Below are positions 1 to 12,069 of a stretch of 64,000 nt of DNA, in pieces. The notes below the pieces were generated by a model. The model was given only the letters and a program-made list of their open reading frames with translations. It did no database searches and was not told where the DNA came from. The stretch comes from Limnoperna fortunei (Eukaryota > Mollusca > Bivalvia > Mytilida > Modiolidae): contig OX104123.1 of assembly GCA_944474755.1 (NCBI GenBank), positions 68,255,898 through 68,319,897 on the forward strand, written 5' to 3'. Within the stretch, counting starts at the first letter, position 1; each line of letters begins with the position of its first letter. The translations under genes and the position numbers were made by a program.

Positions 1-1661
1 ATCTAGGGTACTTCGCCCTTGTCTAAATCCACATTGCATATTTGACAGAAGGTTGTTTGATTCTAAGAACCAGACCAGGCGATCATTAATCATCATTTCC
101 ATGGTTTTACAAAGACAGCTTGTGAGGGCTATAGGCCGATAGTTAGACGCTTCTGAGTGATCTTTTCCTGGTTTTGGAATAGGCACAACAGTGGCCATTT
201 TCCAAATAGATGGTAAGTCACCCGTTTCCCAAATGTTGTTTACAAGATTCAGAAGACATTGGAGAGAAGATTGTGGCAGATGTTTGAGAAGTTGATAATG
301 GATGTCATGGACCACATGCTGTAACGTGAGATTTGTTCAATGAAGTTTTTAGCTCTTCCAAAGAAAAAGGTTTATTATAATCTTCTAAATTTTTTGACAG
401 GAAATTAAGTTTTGATTTTTCTTTTTGAATTTTGATCCGCTGAAAATTGGGATGATAATTTTCAGCAGAGGAGTGTGTTGCAAATGTTTCGGCTAATTTA
501 TTTGATATGTCTGACTCTGATGTTAACAAGTCTTGTCCATCCTTTAAATGATGGACATTTGCTTTACTGTTTTTACCTTTAATTTTACGAATCATGTTCC
601 AAATTTTATTCATAGGGGTATGGTTGTTTAATTTAGAAACAAAGTTACGCCAAGAGGTGCGTCGATTTTATTTCGTTACCCTGCGAGCTTTCGCTCAAAA
701 AATTCGGAATTGGTTAAGATTATTTTGAGTTGGTTGTTTATTAAAGCGTCGCTCGGCTTTTTTCCGGTCTTTAATAGCGTCCTCACAGCTGTCATCGAAC
801 CATGGTTTACTAGGATGTTTTGGATTTGTCGAGGTCTTAGGAATTGTTTCATCAGCAATTGAAATAAGTATTTCATTGAATTTTAAAATTGGATCAGAAA
901 TAGCTTCAAAAGTACCCGAGTTAAGTCGCTCTATACATAGTTGTTCAAATAGAGGCCAATTGGCTCTATTAAATTTATACCGAGCGAGCCGCTCTGTTCT
1001 GTGACGGAGGAGTGCAAAGATTCCAATATAATGGGAAAGTGATCACTGCCACAGAGATCGTCATGGACTTTCCATGAGAAATCGGGCAGCAGAGAAGGAT
1101 CTGCTATTGCAAGATCAAAAGCCGAATATGATCCATTCCCAGGATGTAAATATGTATTGGTTCCATCATTAAAAATACACAGATCTTCCTGATTCATTAA
1201 GCCTTCAATAATTTTTCCTTTATCATTTATTGTGTTACTGCCCCATAAAGGGTTGTGTCCGTTGAAGTCCCAAGTAATATATAAGGGGCCGGAAGCTGAT
1301 CATTAAGATGTTTCAACTGATTTAAATTTAATGAAGAATTCGGAGGGATATACACAGAGCATAAAGTAATTGTTTTGTCTAAAGATATTCTAACAGCAAA
1401 GGCCTGACGATCAGTGTTGAGATCTACAGGGCTATGTAGAACTTGATCTTTTACAAGAATGGTAGAGCCGCCAGCAGCTCTATCATTCTCGTCTACATAT
1501 GTGCTGTATATAGAGTAGTTTTTTAAGGACATGTTATCACTTCGTTTTAGGTGGGATTCTTGGAGGCAAAATGCAACAGGAAGAAAGGCTTGAACTAATA
1601 AAGTAATTTCAAGAAAATTAATCTTAAGACCTCGACAATTCCATTGTATTATTGTACCCAT
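1..1661 (-). pseudogene. LINE ORF2 relic: endonuclease and start of reverse transcriptase
   Basis: This is the second ORF of a non-LTR retrotransposon of Jockey/I type, which nicks target DNA and reverse-transcribes the element RNA. Reading the minus strand from the ATG at 1661, an AP-endonuclease domain opens with QWNCRGL, then CLQES with the catalytic Glu, then CSVYIPP. The frame breaks at about 1268-1272, inside the catalytic GDFN motif, and resumes in another frame through LCGSDHFPIIL near 1030-1070. A linker containing KPWFDD follows at about 800-830. The segment at 305-665 includes RTSWRNFV and MNKIWNMI. A 2-nt loss at about 306 separates it from the RT fingers at 1-304, where PIPKPGKD and QCGFRQGRSTLD are readable. 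The RT catalytic box lies beyond the left edge. Several frameshifts make this a dead copy. Family placement rests on motif recognition. Confidence 0.88.
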
Positions 1662-2998
1662 TATGGTCTGCGAATAGGGGAATAGTTTTTTTGGGGCTAT
1701 TCCGCCGGTTTCTGCTGGGGGATCTACTTTTAGATCCAGTATCTGGGGGTAGTGTATCCATGGGATCGCCCCAGATAGTAGTGTCTAGATGATCTAGACT
1801 TCCAAACCTGTTGTGGACCTTTATGGGATCCCTCAGCAGTTTTGGAGTACGATCTCCTTTTTGATTTGAGTTTTTATTTGAGTTAGAAGAATTTAAATTG
1901 GAGTTGATATTTTTTGAATTTTTTTTTTGGCTGCTTGAAGAATTGGTTGAGGATTGAGAGGGTACTGAAGACGTAGCAGTTTGAGAGGGTGCTGAAGACG
2001 TAGCAGTTTGTGAAGATGAAGATTTTCGTGAAGATGTAATGATTTTGTCTGTTGTTGTAACTGTTAATTTTGAAGGTTCCTGTTTGTCAATAGGCCAGGT
2101 GATGATTGTCTGCGTTTCAACTGACGTGAGAACGCGTTTGGCTACACTGGCGTATGACGTTGATGCTGGAGACGAGGGATTATTCGTTGTATTATATTGA
2201 CGACGAGACTCAGGGTAAGGGATGTTTTTTTTCAGTTTTTATTTTTTGAATTTCTTTTTCCTTTTTAAAGTGCTGACAGTCCTTAGATGAGGACATGTGG
2301 GCTTCACCTCAATTAGCACACTTTGGAGGTTTAGTGCAGGTGAAGCCCTCATGTCCTTCCTCTGCACACTTAAAACAAATCTGGTGACCTCTGCACTGTC
2401 CCTTTCCGTGGCCGAACTTTTGACATTTAAAGCAGCGCACAGGTTTGGGAATATATGCGCTGACTTTAATATTTTTGGAGACATATTTTGATTGATTAGG
2501 GGACAGTTGGAGAGTTAAAATTTAGAAGGAAGGTGTTCAGTTTAACCTGAACACCTTGTCTGTTGGCAATAAATCTTTTAACTTTTGTAATACCCTGAGG
2601 TTGTAATTCTGTACAGATCTCGTCGTCTGTAAGCTCGGCGAGATCATCGTCGCGATAATGAATAATTCCTTGACTTGAGTTTACTGTTCTATGGGCGGAG
2701 GCCGAAATTTCTAAATCTATAATTTTTGTAAGTTTTAGCAAGTTCAAGGATTGGTGTTTTTTGTTGCATTCAATGAGAAGACCACCAGATTTCATCTTGG
2801 TGACGTTCTTAACATCTCCTGCACAACCTTTTATCACTTTTTCAATAACGAATGGAGAGACTTTAGTTATTAGTTTACTAGGATCTTTGCTGGATAATAC
2901 AATAAATCTTGACCAGAAGTCTTCATCAACCATCTCTTCAAGCGGTTAGTCATTTTTTCTTTTTTTGGACCATTTTTTATTTGTTTTTCAGTAGCCAT
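1624..2998 (-). pseudogene. LINE ORF1 relic: gag-like CCHC zinc-knuckle protein
   Basis: This is ORF1 of the same element, an RNA-binding protein that packages the element RNA. The likely start is the ATG at 2998 (MATEKQIKNG). An N-terminal domain (VDEDFWSRFIVL to about 2500) precedes three CCHC knuckles: CFKCQKFGHGKGQC and CFKCAEEGHEGFTC are intact in form. The third has a stop codon (TGA at 2309-2311) where its second Cys should be. A Ser-rich tail follows, and the frame ends at a TAA at 1624-1626, 38 nt inside ORF2; such an ORF1/ORF2 overlap is common in Jockey-like elements. Frameshifts lie near 2945, 2495 and 2225, the last in a T-rich run. Not functional. Confidence 0.85.
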
Positions 2999-3890
2999 GA
3001 TGAGAAAAATGCGGTTCACCACCCTTGTCACCCACCCTCCACGGAGTGCCAACAGGGGCGATGCTTGGTCTCTGCGGATCACCAGCAGAAAGCATCAGGT
3101 GTTCCAAGGGTGGTATACTCAAATAGATGAATTTCTTAATGAACGCAAGCTTCGTGCCAGAGTTAACTGGCGAAACAACCGTTCGAAACTCTATCTACTC
3201 GATTGACCCATGAGCCACCGCCTTCTTAACAGCTTGTAACTGAACAACTTTGGGACTGAAATTCACAAGATATGATCAAGTGATAAGAAAAATAAGACAA
3301 GCTTGTTAAGGGCTCGGCATGACCAGCCGATTGACCGAACCGGGTCCATCCGGTCTCCCGTCTAGTTGAAGTCAGGGCCAAAGTGGTGTATTGAAAATCG
3401 AAACACGCTGACCCGCACTAATGGATGCAGCAGAGAGTGATCTCTCAACCACCAGGATCCCTTCCTCCACCATCACGGGTTGCAACACACGGCAAACATG
3501 TCGCCTCTATAAAGCTGAGGAAGCTTTGCCCTTCAGCCACCGCCTTCTTTGCAAATCCTATAAGGAAGCCGTCTATCATTTCATGGATCAGTTTGAAGGA
3601 AAATAATGTAAGAGTAGCTTAAATGATAAGGATTCACAAAGGGCAAGACGTGACATGCCGATTCATCGAAGTCAGGGCTAACTCGATTTCCCGTCTAGAA
3701 AAAGTAAGGGTTCAGTAAGTTATCGGGACCGTTTATCCGGCTTACTGAAATCCCGTCCTGTAATCGACACGGGTCGCAACACACGGCAAGTGTTGCCTCT
3801 GTTAGCAGACTCTTACTGCAGGCTGAGGAAGCCGTGGGTCTATTCTCCTGTGCCCCGGGTCCCACACGGGGTCTAACATTTATGTGATTT
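2999..3890 (-). mobile_element. LINE 5' leader with two tandem monomers
   Basis: This DNA lies directly upstream of ORF1. It holds two diverged copies of a roughly 300-bp monomer. CCCGTCTAG occurs at 3357 and 3690, GAAGTCAGGGC at about 3369 and 3669, and a GGGT(T/C)GCAACACACGGCAA block at about 3477 and 3771. Each such block is followed by a GCTGAGGAAGC stretch. The same leader recurs in opposite orientation at 13330-13665 and 15640-16140, and as a scrap near 19280. Tandem 5' monomers act as promoters in some LINE families; that role is inferred here. Confidence 0.6.
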
Positions 3891-5229
3891 ACATACCTTT
3901 TTGATTTGTATAGTATTTACCTTGCCTGAGGTACTTGGATACAGGGATAAAAACATTATTTCTAGAGAATTATACATTATATAACATTGCAAATACATGT
4001 GTTTGCGTAGAATATTTTTCATATGTACCACCTATCTTTCAACCCCATTTACAAGATTTATTTCATTCAGTTTTAATAACTTTTTGCAGAAAATTCTGAA
4101 TGCCACTAGAAAAGTATAGGAAGGGCTGACCATTTTGTAGCGGCTACAACGATCCTTCTCCTATCGATATCTAAAAGGGGATTTTTGCATGCATGGAGCG
4201 CGGCACTCTCCAAACACGTTATTTACCCACAGTAGTCCGTGGTCACGCTTTGCGTATTATGTATGACCTGACAATCTCCCAAAGAAAGGCTGTCCCCTAT
4301 CCGCCACCGGGAGACAGGCTAGCATCTCTTTGCGTCCATAATTGTGAGCCATCACAGTATGGTTCCTCCGTCAATACATTAAGTGAAAAATATTGAATTT
4401 CCTTTATGCTTGGCGTGATTGCCTTTTTTCATAGACTGTTTCTTTATCCTTGCCGTGTTTATACCGAAATAGCTGGCTAGTTCACAAGCAGCTTGCAATT
4501 ATATTTGTTTACCAATTGCAATGGAAAACACTCGACGCATAAGCGCGAAATGTCCTAGTAAGGGTTTATTTACGGTAGGGTTCAAAATTCAGTAACCCAC
4601 TACCTACAGTATATGGGATGTACTATATAGTCTAAAGGTTACTTTGTCCGTCAAACAGTTACCAAAAATGTAAAAAAAATATTTTTAGAGAAACGACGAA
4701 ACCGTGCAAAAATGTAATTATTTAATAAATGTGTAAATATGGATTTCCAAAGGAGTAAGGGTGATAAGCATATTTGTCCCAAAATTTCTGAGAATATATT
4801 TGTGTGAAAAAAATCATTTTAAGCCTTTCTAAACGTAATGCTTCAAATCAATCATAATCATGTTTATGACGTCATCGGCATCTCGTGAAACATCGTCTTT
4901 TTAAAACTTTTGCTCAAAAACAGGGTGAACAAGAAACTTATGTAAATTAAAGTGCATGCGCAGCTAAGAAACAACTTCATACTTAAATATGTTATTTATT
5001 TTAGTCAGGAGCTCAATCTGTCAAAATATTTAGTTGTTTCTTGCATGCGCAAGGTACGAAAAAAGATTAAAAGTAGCACTAATCCGTGATCATTTTTGAT
5101 TACATTTTCGCGTCGTGAAGAAGGAAGTAACAATTTATAACATGATATGGCTAATTGTTCAAGGACAATAAGAAAGGTTTTTCCCGAATTCCTCTTGAAA
5201 ATTATTTTTCTTCATCTGTTGTTTTGAAC
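3891..5229. other. Non-coding; contains a fragment of the 12-20 kb segmental repeat
   Basis: No gene is seen. The part at about 4140-4720 resembles the start of the units repeated at 12.1-20.6 kb: both share a TTGTTTACC stretch, a GCGCATG-type stretch and CCCACTACCTACAGTA before a TATGGGATGTA-like end. A block at 4180-4270 with GGCACTCTC and AACACGT also recurs at about 11430-11460. The rest is AT-rich and unremarkable. Confidence 0.5.
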
Positions 5230-6175
5230 GTGACAACATAGGCTGCTGGGTACCGAGTAAAACAATATATGGTTGTCAAGGACTTTTGTGGCTGTTGCTA
5301 GGTACAAAATGCCACTTCCGGTTGTAAAATTACATTTTAGTAAGGTACAGTATCCTGATTTAAAAAAAATATATCGTTGCTAAGGACTTTTTGTAATAGT
5401 TACCTTGTTGCTATAATATGACCTTGACCCATAACCTTTAAAAAAGGGCTCAAATTGAAGGCATTGACCTGGTGATCATATTAAACTTGTATGTTTACTT
5501 TATTATCTCTAACCGTTTTCAAGTTGTATGCAAAAAACTGATTAAACAAAATGAGTCAAAGGCTCTAACTCGAAACGGTTCATCGCACAGTTTCGGACCA
5601 AATGTATCAAATGAGAGTCTTGATGGCGGGAAGTATATTTCTCATTTATTGTTTTCCATTTTTTATAGTTGTAATGATAACAAGATTAGAGGCCTTCTGT
5701 CGAGGTCACTTCTGAACTTTGACTTTGAGATTTTCTTTCAGGACATGTCACTGGACGACAAATGGTAAAGAGCTTTCGTGATTGTGACTTACGGTTTGTG
5801 AGCTTTTGTCATAAGTCTTCAAACATTCAAGAGATATCGCTCGACGCCGCTAGTCAGAACTTTTTAGCCAAATTATGTAATAAAGTTATCTCAAAAGGTC
5901 CTTAACATTTGTCACTTTTCAGTTGTCTTCTATCTGTTATGGTTCCAGAGATTTCTCGATAACAAGGTTTTCGGTGCTTGGGCAGATAACTCTGTAAAGA
6001 AAAATATTTCGGTTTCAGATGGTGTATTCCGAATAGAGTTCCAGTGTCCAAAGCTTGATGCGAAACAACAAAAAGATAAATCGCGTACTTTTTATACTGT
6101 TTGGTTTTGTAAGTTGGCGGGAAAAAAAGACAAAAATAATAATAGAATTAAAAGCAATAAGGTCTTCCCACTAAA
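5230..6175 (+). mobile_element. Dispersed element R1, diverged copy
   Basis: This is a diverged plus-strand copy of the family seen at 29-38 kb. Shared landmarks, in order: GGTTGTCAAGGACTTT, CCACTTCCGG, TTACCTTGTTGCTA, GACCTTGACC, ATTATCTCTAACCG, and GGTTCATCGCACAG. It ends at AAGGTCTTCCCACT (about 6158-6171). No 5' palindrome is visible. There is no coding capacity, so it is probably non-autonomous. Confidence 0.6.
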
Positions 6176-8016
6176 ATACTATGCAATAGTACATGCTATA
6201 GTCATTTATTTCAAGTGAGAAGAGGTTTAGAGTTATTCAATCAATCAATTAATTTGTGTATAATAAAGCTGTTTGATTTATTTCTTTTTCTTGCTTGAAT
6301 GCAAATCTTAACCGTCAGCATTTTGACGCGACCGGGATTTCATAGTTTTCTATCACACAGAAATACGTTTGCAGACGGCATCAGATGATGTAATTCACCC
6401 TTGATGAATATATCCACTCTCTAATGTTAATAACCTCATAATTTGTAAGTTGACCAAAGGTGACCTTTTAGCTTATTCTAGATTTTTGGGAATTCCCAAA
6501 TCTATTTTTGGAAGAAAAAAAAAACAACACCAATATTTTTCAAGACTTACGTGATAACAAACAAAAAGCTTTCAATTTTGATAAAATCAAATCAATATTT
6601 GTTTTGGCACACGGTATTTTCAATGAATATGTGTGTTATACTAAAATTAAAAAATACTGACACAAAAGCAAAAGTAAACATTTGTCTATTTATAAATAAA
6701 AACAAAACACAATAAAAGTGTTAAAACCTGATAAGAAAAAAAAATGTAAATACATCTGTATTCATGTTATCACTCATTATTGAGGCACAAGCACATACTA
6801 AATGTTTACCAACAGTCTAGGGAAATCGGGAAAAATTTTAAATCATGACATCCTTCAGAAGTGAATTTAATGTCAACATCATAATAATCCAAAGTAAACA
6901 GTAAACCTTTCACCTTGAAAAATGGTACATAAAAACAGATTAAACAAAACAAAGGAGTATATTTTAAAATAATTTTAGATTGCATGACAGTGTGATTTGA
7001 ATTTTGTTGTAGGTTCAGCTTACCGAAAAGGACGTACATATAAATTCCGAAAAAAAATGTAACGTTTGTTGTTGACCTTCTCTACCGAAAATAGAAAGTA
7101 GTAAGTTTGATGTTGGGTTATTTCGGTGACATTTTTTTACCCGTGAGGTCTGTGTCCTGCAAAACTGTTTATTGTTAATATCTTTTAAACGGGAAACAAT
7201 ATTGTTGAATTTCTTTACTTGTTAGGAAAATTAACCCAACCCTCTAGGAATAAAACTGAGAGACTTTCACAGATATAGTGAAAAGAGCATCCCAGAAAGA
7301 ACTATTGATCCATTTCTTACGCACGTTATCTCGATAGTCCGTGCGACAAGGAAAACCTATATTATTTCAAATATTTAAAGACATGAACAAAAAATTCACT
7401 GTTGTGTAGGAAAACTTGTTTCAATTGTTATAACAAACTACACAAGACATGTCAGATATACATTTGTATATTAAATAATCATATTCCCACTCGTTAGAGA
7501 GGTTGCTATATTACAATCACTTTGTCTCTCTGTACAAACTTTAGTATCATATTTCTCAGATGTCAAATTTAGTACACCGCCTTAGGACATTGAGTAATAC
7601 CGTGCCTCCCCCTTCCAGGTAAGTCGGTCATCTACTTCCTGATTTCTAAGCCGACTGAGACTGTTTTAAGGGTCAAAAATAAAAAAATTCATAACAGATT
7701 TCTTAGCTTTTACTCACGGGATTTCAAATTTGGTACAAAGCTTTATCAAGAAGCCAAGTCCGTTGATCATCTACTTCCTGTTTTACGGATGGTTGAGTGG
7801 GGGTGTGCTTAGCACGACTTAGTACAACCCTTTGGTTAAATTGATAAAACTTGGACACATTTAATAGAAATGATATTTATTCAGTACGATAATGAATCCA
7901 ACATTACTGATAAAGGCAAACAATTTCAAAGTACGTAAAACGTAAAAATAAACACTTAGTCGAGAAGTTGATACTAATGAAAAAAATTGCATTTTATTTC
8001 AGCATTTTATTTCAGC
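6176..8016. other. Non-coding AT-rich DNA
   Basis: I see no gene or RNA gene. A short imperfect duplication is visible: TCAAATTTAGTACA at about 7563 and TCAAATTTGGTACA at about 7724, each followed within 100 bp by CATCTACTTCCTG. The stretch just before 8017 may be the 5' part of the adjacent transposon; no clear terminal inverted repeat was found. Confidence 0.4.
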
Positions 8017-9596
8017 ATGCCTCCTCCAAAGTGTTATCCATGTGCCTTGTGCTCTAAACGAACAAAACCTTTAAAAAAAAGGAAATTAAGTGGCAAAAAA
8101 TAAAGATTTAAGAAAATACCTTATAAATAAACTGTTTATTTTACCACATACTGTGAAAGAGGGTGTCAGATTATTAGAAGGAAGTATATCAAAAACAAAC
8201 TATAAAGAGAAAGCAAAACCAGGACAATAATGATCCAGATTTCGTGCCGTTTGTTAAGATCTGCCAACCAAACAGTTCAGCTTTACTTAAATCGCCTCCT
8301 AGTGTACATTTAAAAATACCGTCAACTACGTCTAGTCATTCGCAATGCTTGGTATGCAAACGCCATGTGCCTTAATTATTAACAGTTCCAAATTCTGCTA
8401 GATATGACTTATTCTTACAAAAACTTATTATTTTGCCCCAAGGTGCAAGATGCTGCCCAATACATCTTACATGAGAATATTTTACAGGAGAAATATGATG
8501 CATATGAAAAAATAGCAGAGAATCAGACTGAAATAACTAATTTATTGAAACAAATTTGAGATATGAAAAAGAATGGCAAGAAATGTATTGATTTTGATAC
8601 ACCAAATGCTTTATCAGATAGTGATATTTACAATTTAACTGGTTTGACACTAGATAATTTCAATAACCTATGTTCTAAAATCCAAACAACAACATCAATG
8701 CGCGAAGCACATAGAGATGTAAATAGACTGGCCGTTTCTTTAGATAGGAAGTACTTAATGAAAACTTTCCTTCCAGAAAATCTTGGATTCAAACACATTT
8801 TCCGCGAAGATGCCATTACAAAGCATACTCGACCTTTAGCTCTGTCTTTGTTTGGTAATGAATTCAATCCAGCAATTCTTGTTGTCGACGGTACCTATAT
8901 ATTTTTTCAAAAGAGCGGACACTTCCAATTTCAGCGCAGGCAGGTTTTATAGTTTACATAAACATAGGCAATTAGTAAAACCAATGGTTTTTGTTACAAT
9001 TCCGGTTATATTGTTAGCGTGATGGGACCCTATTTCAGTGATTCAAAAAAAACCAATGACTCAAACATTTTAAATCACATTTATCAAAACTGACATGGAA
9101 GAAATTACACCCAGCTCCATGAAAATGAGGTGTTAATTGTAGATAGGGGATTTCGAGACTCACTTGATCTTTTGAGTGATCATGGTATCAAAGCTGAAAT
9201 GCACTTTTTTTACCCCGTGGACAAAACCAACTTACTGTTGACGAAAGTAAAATTACACGACTTGTTACTAAACTACGGTGGCTTGTTGAGTTAATTAATT
9301 AATTAATTAAAGTTCTTTAGGTATCCGGACAATGTTTTACCTACCAATCAAATCCCATACATTGGTGCATTTTTTTAAATCGTATTCGCTTTAATTAATA
9401 AGTATTTTAAGCTAATGAATGTATGTTATCTACAAGCTGATGAATTGCTGGGTGCCAAGATGACTTATCTATCAAAACAAAGCAACGAATTGCACACGGG
9501 AGTAACAGAGCAAGGCTTAGATAAGCGCAGCTGCAAGTGGTCAAAAAATGATACTAGTGATATTGATATTGTCGTCCCTCATTTTAATAAAGCGTA
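8017..9596 (+). pseudogene. DDE_Tnp_4-type transposase relic (Harbinger/IS5-like)
   Basis: This is a decayed DNA transposase, a cut-and-paste DDE nuclease. A possible start, MPPPKCYPC, at 8017 gives a Cys-rich N-terminus; more Cys/His pairs follow near 8350-8470. An intact stretch at 8563-8951 contains a helix-turn-helix-like part (LTGLTLDNFNNLC) and the first catalytic Asp in LVVDGTYIFFQ. The frame shifts near 9005. The second Asp sits in LIVDRGFRD (about 9135-9160), and the Glu in RWLVE (about 9275) after another frameshift in a T run. The C-terminal part (LPTNQIPYIG, then INKYF) runs to a stop at 9596. A TTAA-rich tract at 9290-9310 interrupts the end. All three acidic residues can still be read, but in different frames, so the gene is dead. 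The family call is from motif pattern. Confidence 0.8.
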
Positions 9597-10976
9597 ACTT
9601 AACGTTAGGGTCTTATCAGATTAAAATGGAAAAAATCATATACTGACGAACATATGGATGCACATGGAGGGTATTAGGTTTTAATTTACACTCTAGATGC
9701 GTCATTACTTTCAGCAAAGGTCCAAAGTAGACATATCAGTTCAAAAAATTACCAGCTGTGGATTAGTTGTAGTGAGGGTTTGATACTTGGATGGTTTTGT
9801 AAGTGTAAGATCACGTGTAGCATACATGTGCTCACATATCAGTCATAGCGGAATGACGTGACCCTTGTTTATTGTCTCAGTTGACATTTGATTTGTTGTG
9901 TATCTTATCTAATTATCTAAAACATGTAGTATAAATTAGCTATTAATTATTTCAAGAAACTCGTGATTTTTATGATTTTCACACGTTTTTCCTCACAGTT
10001 AAACATTTCAACTTCTATATAATTAGAATCTTATTATACTAAGATGCAGTAATGTAAACCTTCAGAAAATATTGGTCTGCAGATACCTGTAGTAGAGTAT
10101 AAAATAGCTGTCAAATATTTCCAGAAATACCAGATTTTTAATAATTTTCACAATTTTTACCTTAAAAATACATATTTCTACTAAAGAATACCTGGAATAA
10201 AACTGTATTATGATAAAGTGTTGTCGAGCTAAGGAATATGTTCAACAACATAACGGTACTGAAGGGTAATTGCTATACATTTTTTTCAGAATTCCTTGAT
10301 GTTTATAATTTTCACATTTTTTGTCCCAAAAATACATTGTACAATTTAAGTATATCTAAAATAAAGGTGGGTAATTCTGAACTTTTGCTTAAAAAAATGA
10401 AAACTGTACTTGAGTACTTTTAAAATTAAAATTCCAGAAATCCCTAGTTTTTTCACATTTTTCCCCCAAAAATGAAAATAAATGCATTTTTGGTGTAAAA
10501 ATTGAATTTAATGTTGAAACTATGTGTGATGTGTGAACTAACAAAAAAGCCTAAAAACAACTATTTTTAAGTTTCAAAATTTTTTTATCACCCTTTCTCC
10601 TTTCTCTATAGATTAGTCAATTTGGATAATGATATACTGTAAAATGGAAAATTTTTCCACTTTTTTACTATGATAATAATGCATTCGATAAACCGTCGCA
10701 ATAAATCACTTAATTCTGATTTTGTTTGCAAAGTGTGTTGATTTATTGCCGCTTAAATAGAAGTGAACTTAAATTGTTCCTACAGGTATCTTTTTATAGC
10801 CAGTTATTACAATATTGATTGTATGGCTTTATCAACATCATCTGTAGTAATAGTCGTGTGTGGTACTTGAAAATAGTTTGTATTTATTTTATTTTTCATT
10901 TAATCTATAATATCAATCTTTATGTATCAGCTTGCATAAATAACAACATATATCAATGCCTTAGCATTTTCATTCG
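9597..10976. other. Non-coding AT-rich DNA
   Basis: No supported gene. Short related sentences recur at about 9950, 10120, 10290 and 10430 (variants of CAGAAAT, then GATTTTTATAATTTTCACA, then TTTTTCC), suggesting an old, degenerate tandem duplication of about 150 bp. Confidence 0.35.
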
Positions 10977-10985
10977 AACTGACTA

Positions 10986-11256
10986 TTGTTTGTTTGTTTG
11001 TTTGATGGTGTTTAACGCCAATTTCAGCAATTTTTCAGCTATATCATGGCGTCCAGTTTTTATTGGGGATGGAAGCCGGAGTACCCGGAGAAAACCACCG
11101 ACCTGCGGTAGGAAAACTGGCAATCCTTGTCAATTAAGATTGGAGTCGAATACACCCTGCCTGCAGTGAGAATCGAACCCGCAATCTCAGTGTTGACAGA
11201 CCACGTGATCAATAGTAGACGAACTACCTTGACCACTCGGCCACCGAGGCCCCTCA
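10986..11256 (-). mobile_element. tRNA-headed SINE with V-SINE-like core
   Basis: Read on the minus strand, the element begins with a class II tRNA-like head. It has an A-box (TGGCCGAGTGG) and a B-box-like GGGTTCGATTC. The body contains GGTTTTCTCCGGGTACTCC, which resembles the conserved core of V-SINEs such as molluscan RUDI. It ends in GGCGTTAAACACCA and a short (CAAA)n tail. A perfect 9-bp duplication, AACTGACTA, flanks it at 10977-10985 and 11257-11265, fixing both ends and showing insertion by target-primed reverse transcription. It depends on a partner LINE. It shares its plan with the copy at 24661-24922. Confidence 0.9.
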
Positions 11257-12069
11257 AACTGACTAAGATAACTTATTGCTGACATGCAAAAGTCAGAGCG
11301 AAAACAAGTTGACAAACAATCAACGTGAAAAGGAGGTATCACATCTAAAACACTGACAAATTAAGAAATATTGAGACATGATTTAGCCACTTGTAATGGC
11401 TCAATAGAACTTTTTTGCATGGGTCTCTATTGTGCAAAAAGCGTGGCACTCTCGAACACGTCAAACCCTAATGTCCCTAGTCAGGATTCCAGTATTATGA
11501 CCTGATAACTCATATCAAATAGATATAACTTTTCGACACCTAGTGGTGCGCTGGTTAACTCTGTTGGTCGCGCACTGTAAAACCCTCCCAGCATAGGGCC
11601 AGTAATTGAACTATGAGTTTTAGGTATCCTACTGAACACCTAGAGAAGACATACTCTATAGTAGAAAAATCGGCAGGTTGTTGAGTTAAACACACATAAA
11701 CTTTTTGATTTTTTCACCGATCATTTCGCATTAAAATAAACTGCTTTCTTCATCTACATTCATAAGTATATGATACTTCATATAGTGACATAAGTTAGGC
11801 ATACTCAATTTGTTCTTTAGGATTACTCCCTTCCATTAGCTGAAAGAGTGAAAATACAAATAATATTTGTCTAAAAGAACGTTTGCATTCATGTAGTATT
11901 TGAAATTTAGGCAACACATTGACAAATTATTTAAACTTAATAATTGTATCTGTCTTTATGTAAATTTAAATTGAACCCCATTTTATATATTTCATTACGA
12001 AAGGTGTAAAAAGAGGGAAAAGGGTAGAAAAACTTAAAACTAAATTTAAAGAAGCATAGAATAGTATAT
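11257..12069. other. Non-coding DNA before the segmental repeats
   Basis: No gene. The part at 11400-11470 (TTTTTTGCATG, then GTGGCACTCTC) matches 4185-4220, so it is a remnant of the same dispersed sequence. The remainder is AT-rich. Confidence 0.4.

Noticed and set aside
10986..11256. Functional tRNA gene on the minus strand
   Set aside because: A- and B-box-like words are present but they belong to a SINE head; a complete cloverleaf with acceptor stem is not formed, and a SINE body and tail follow.
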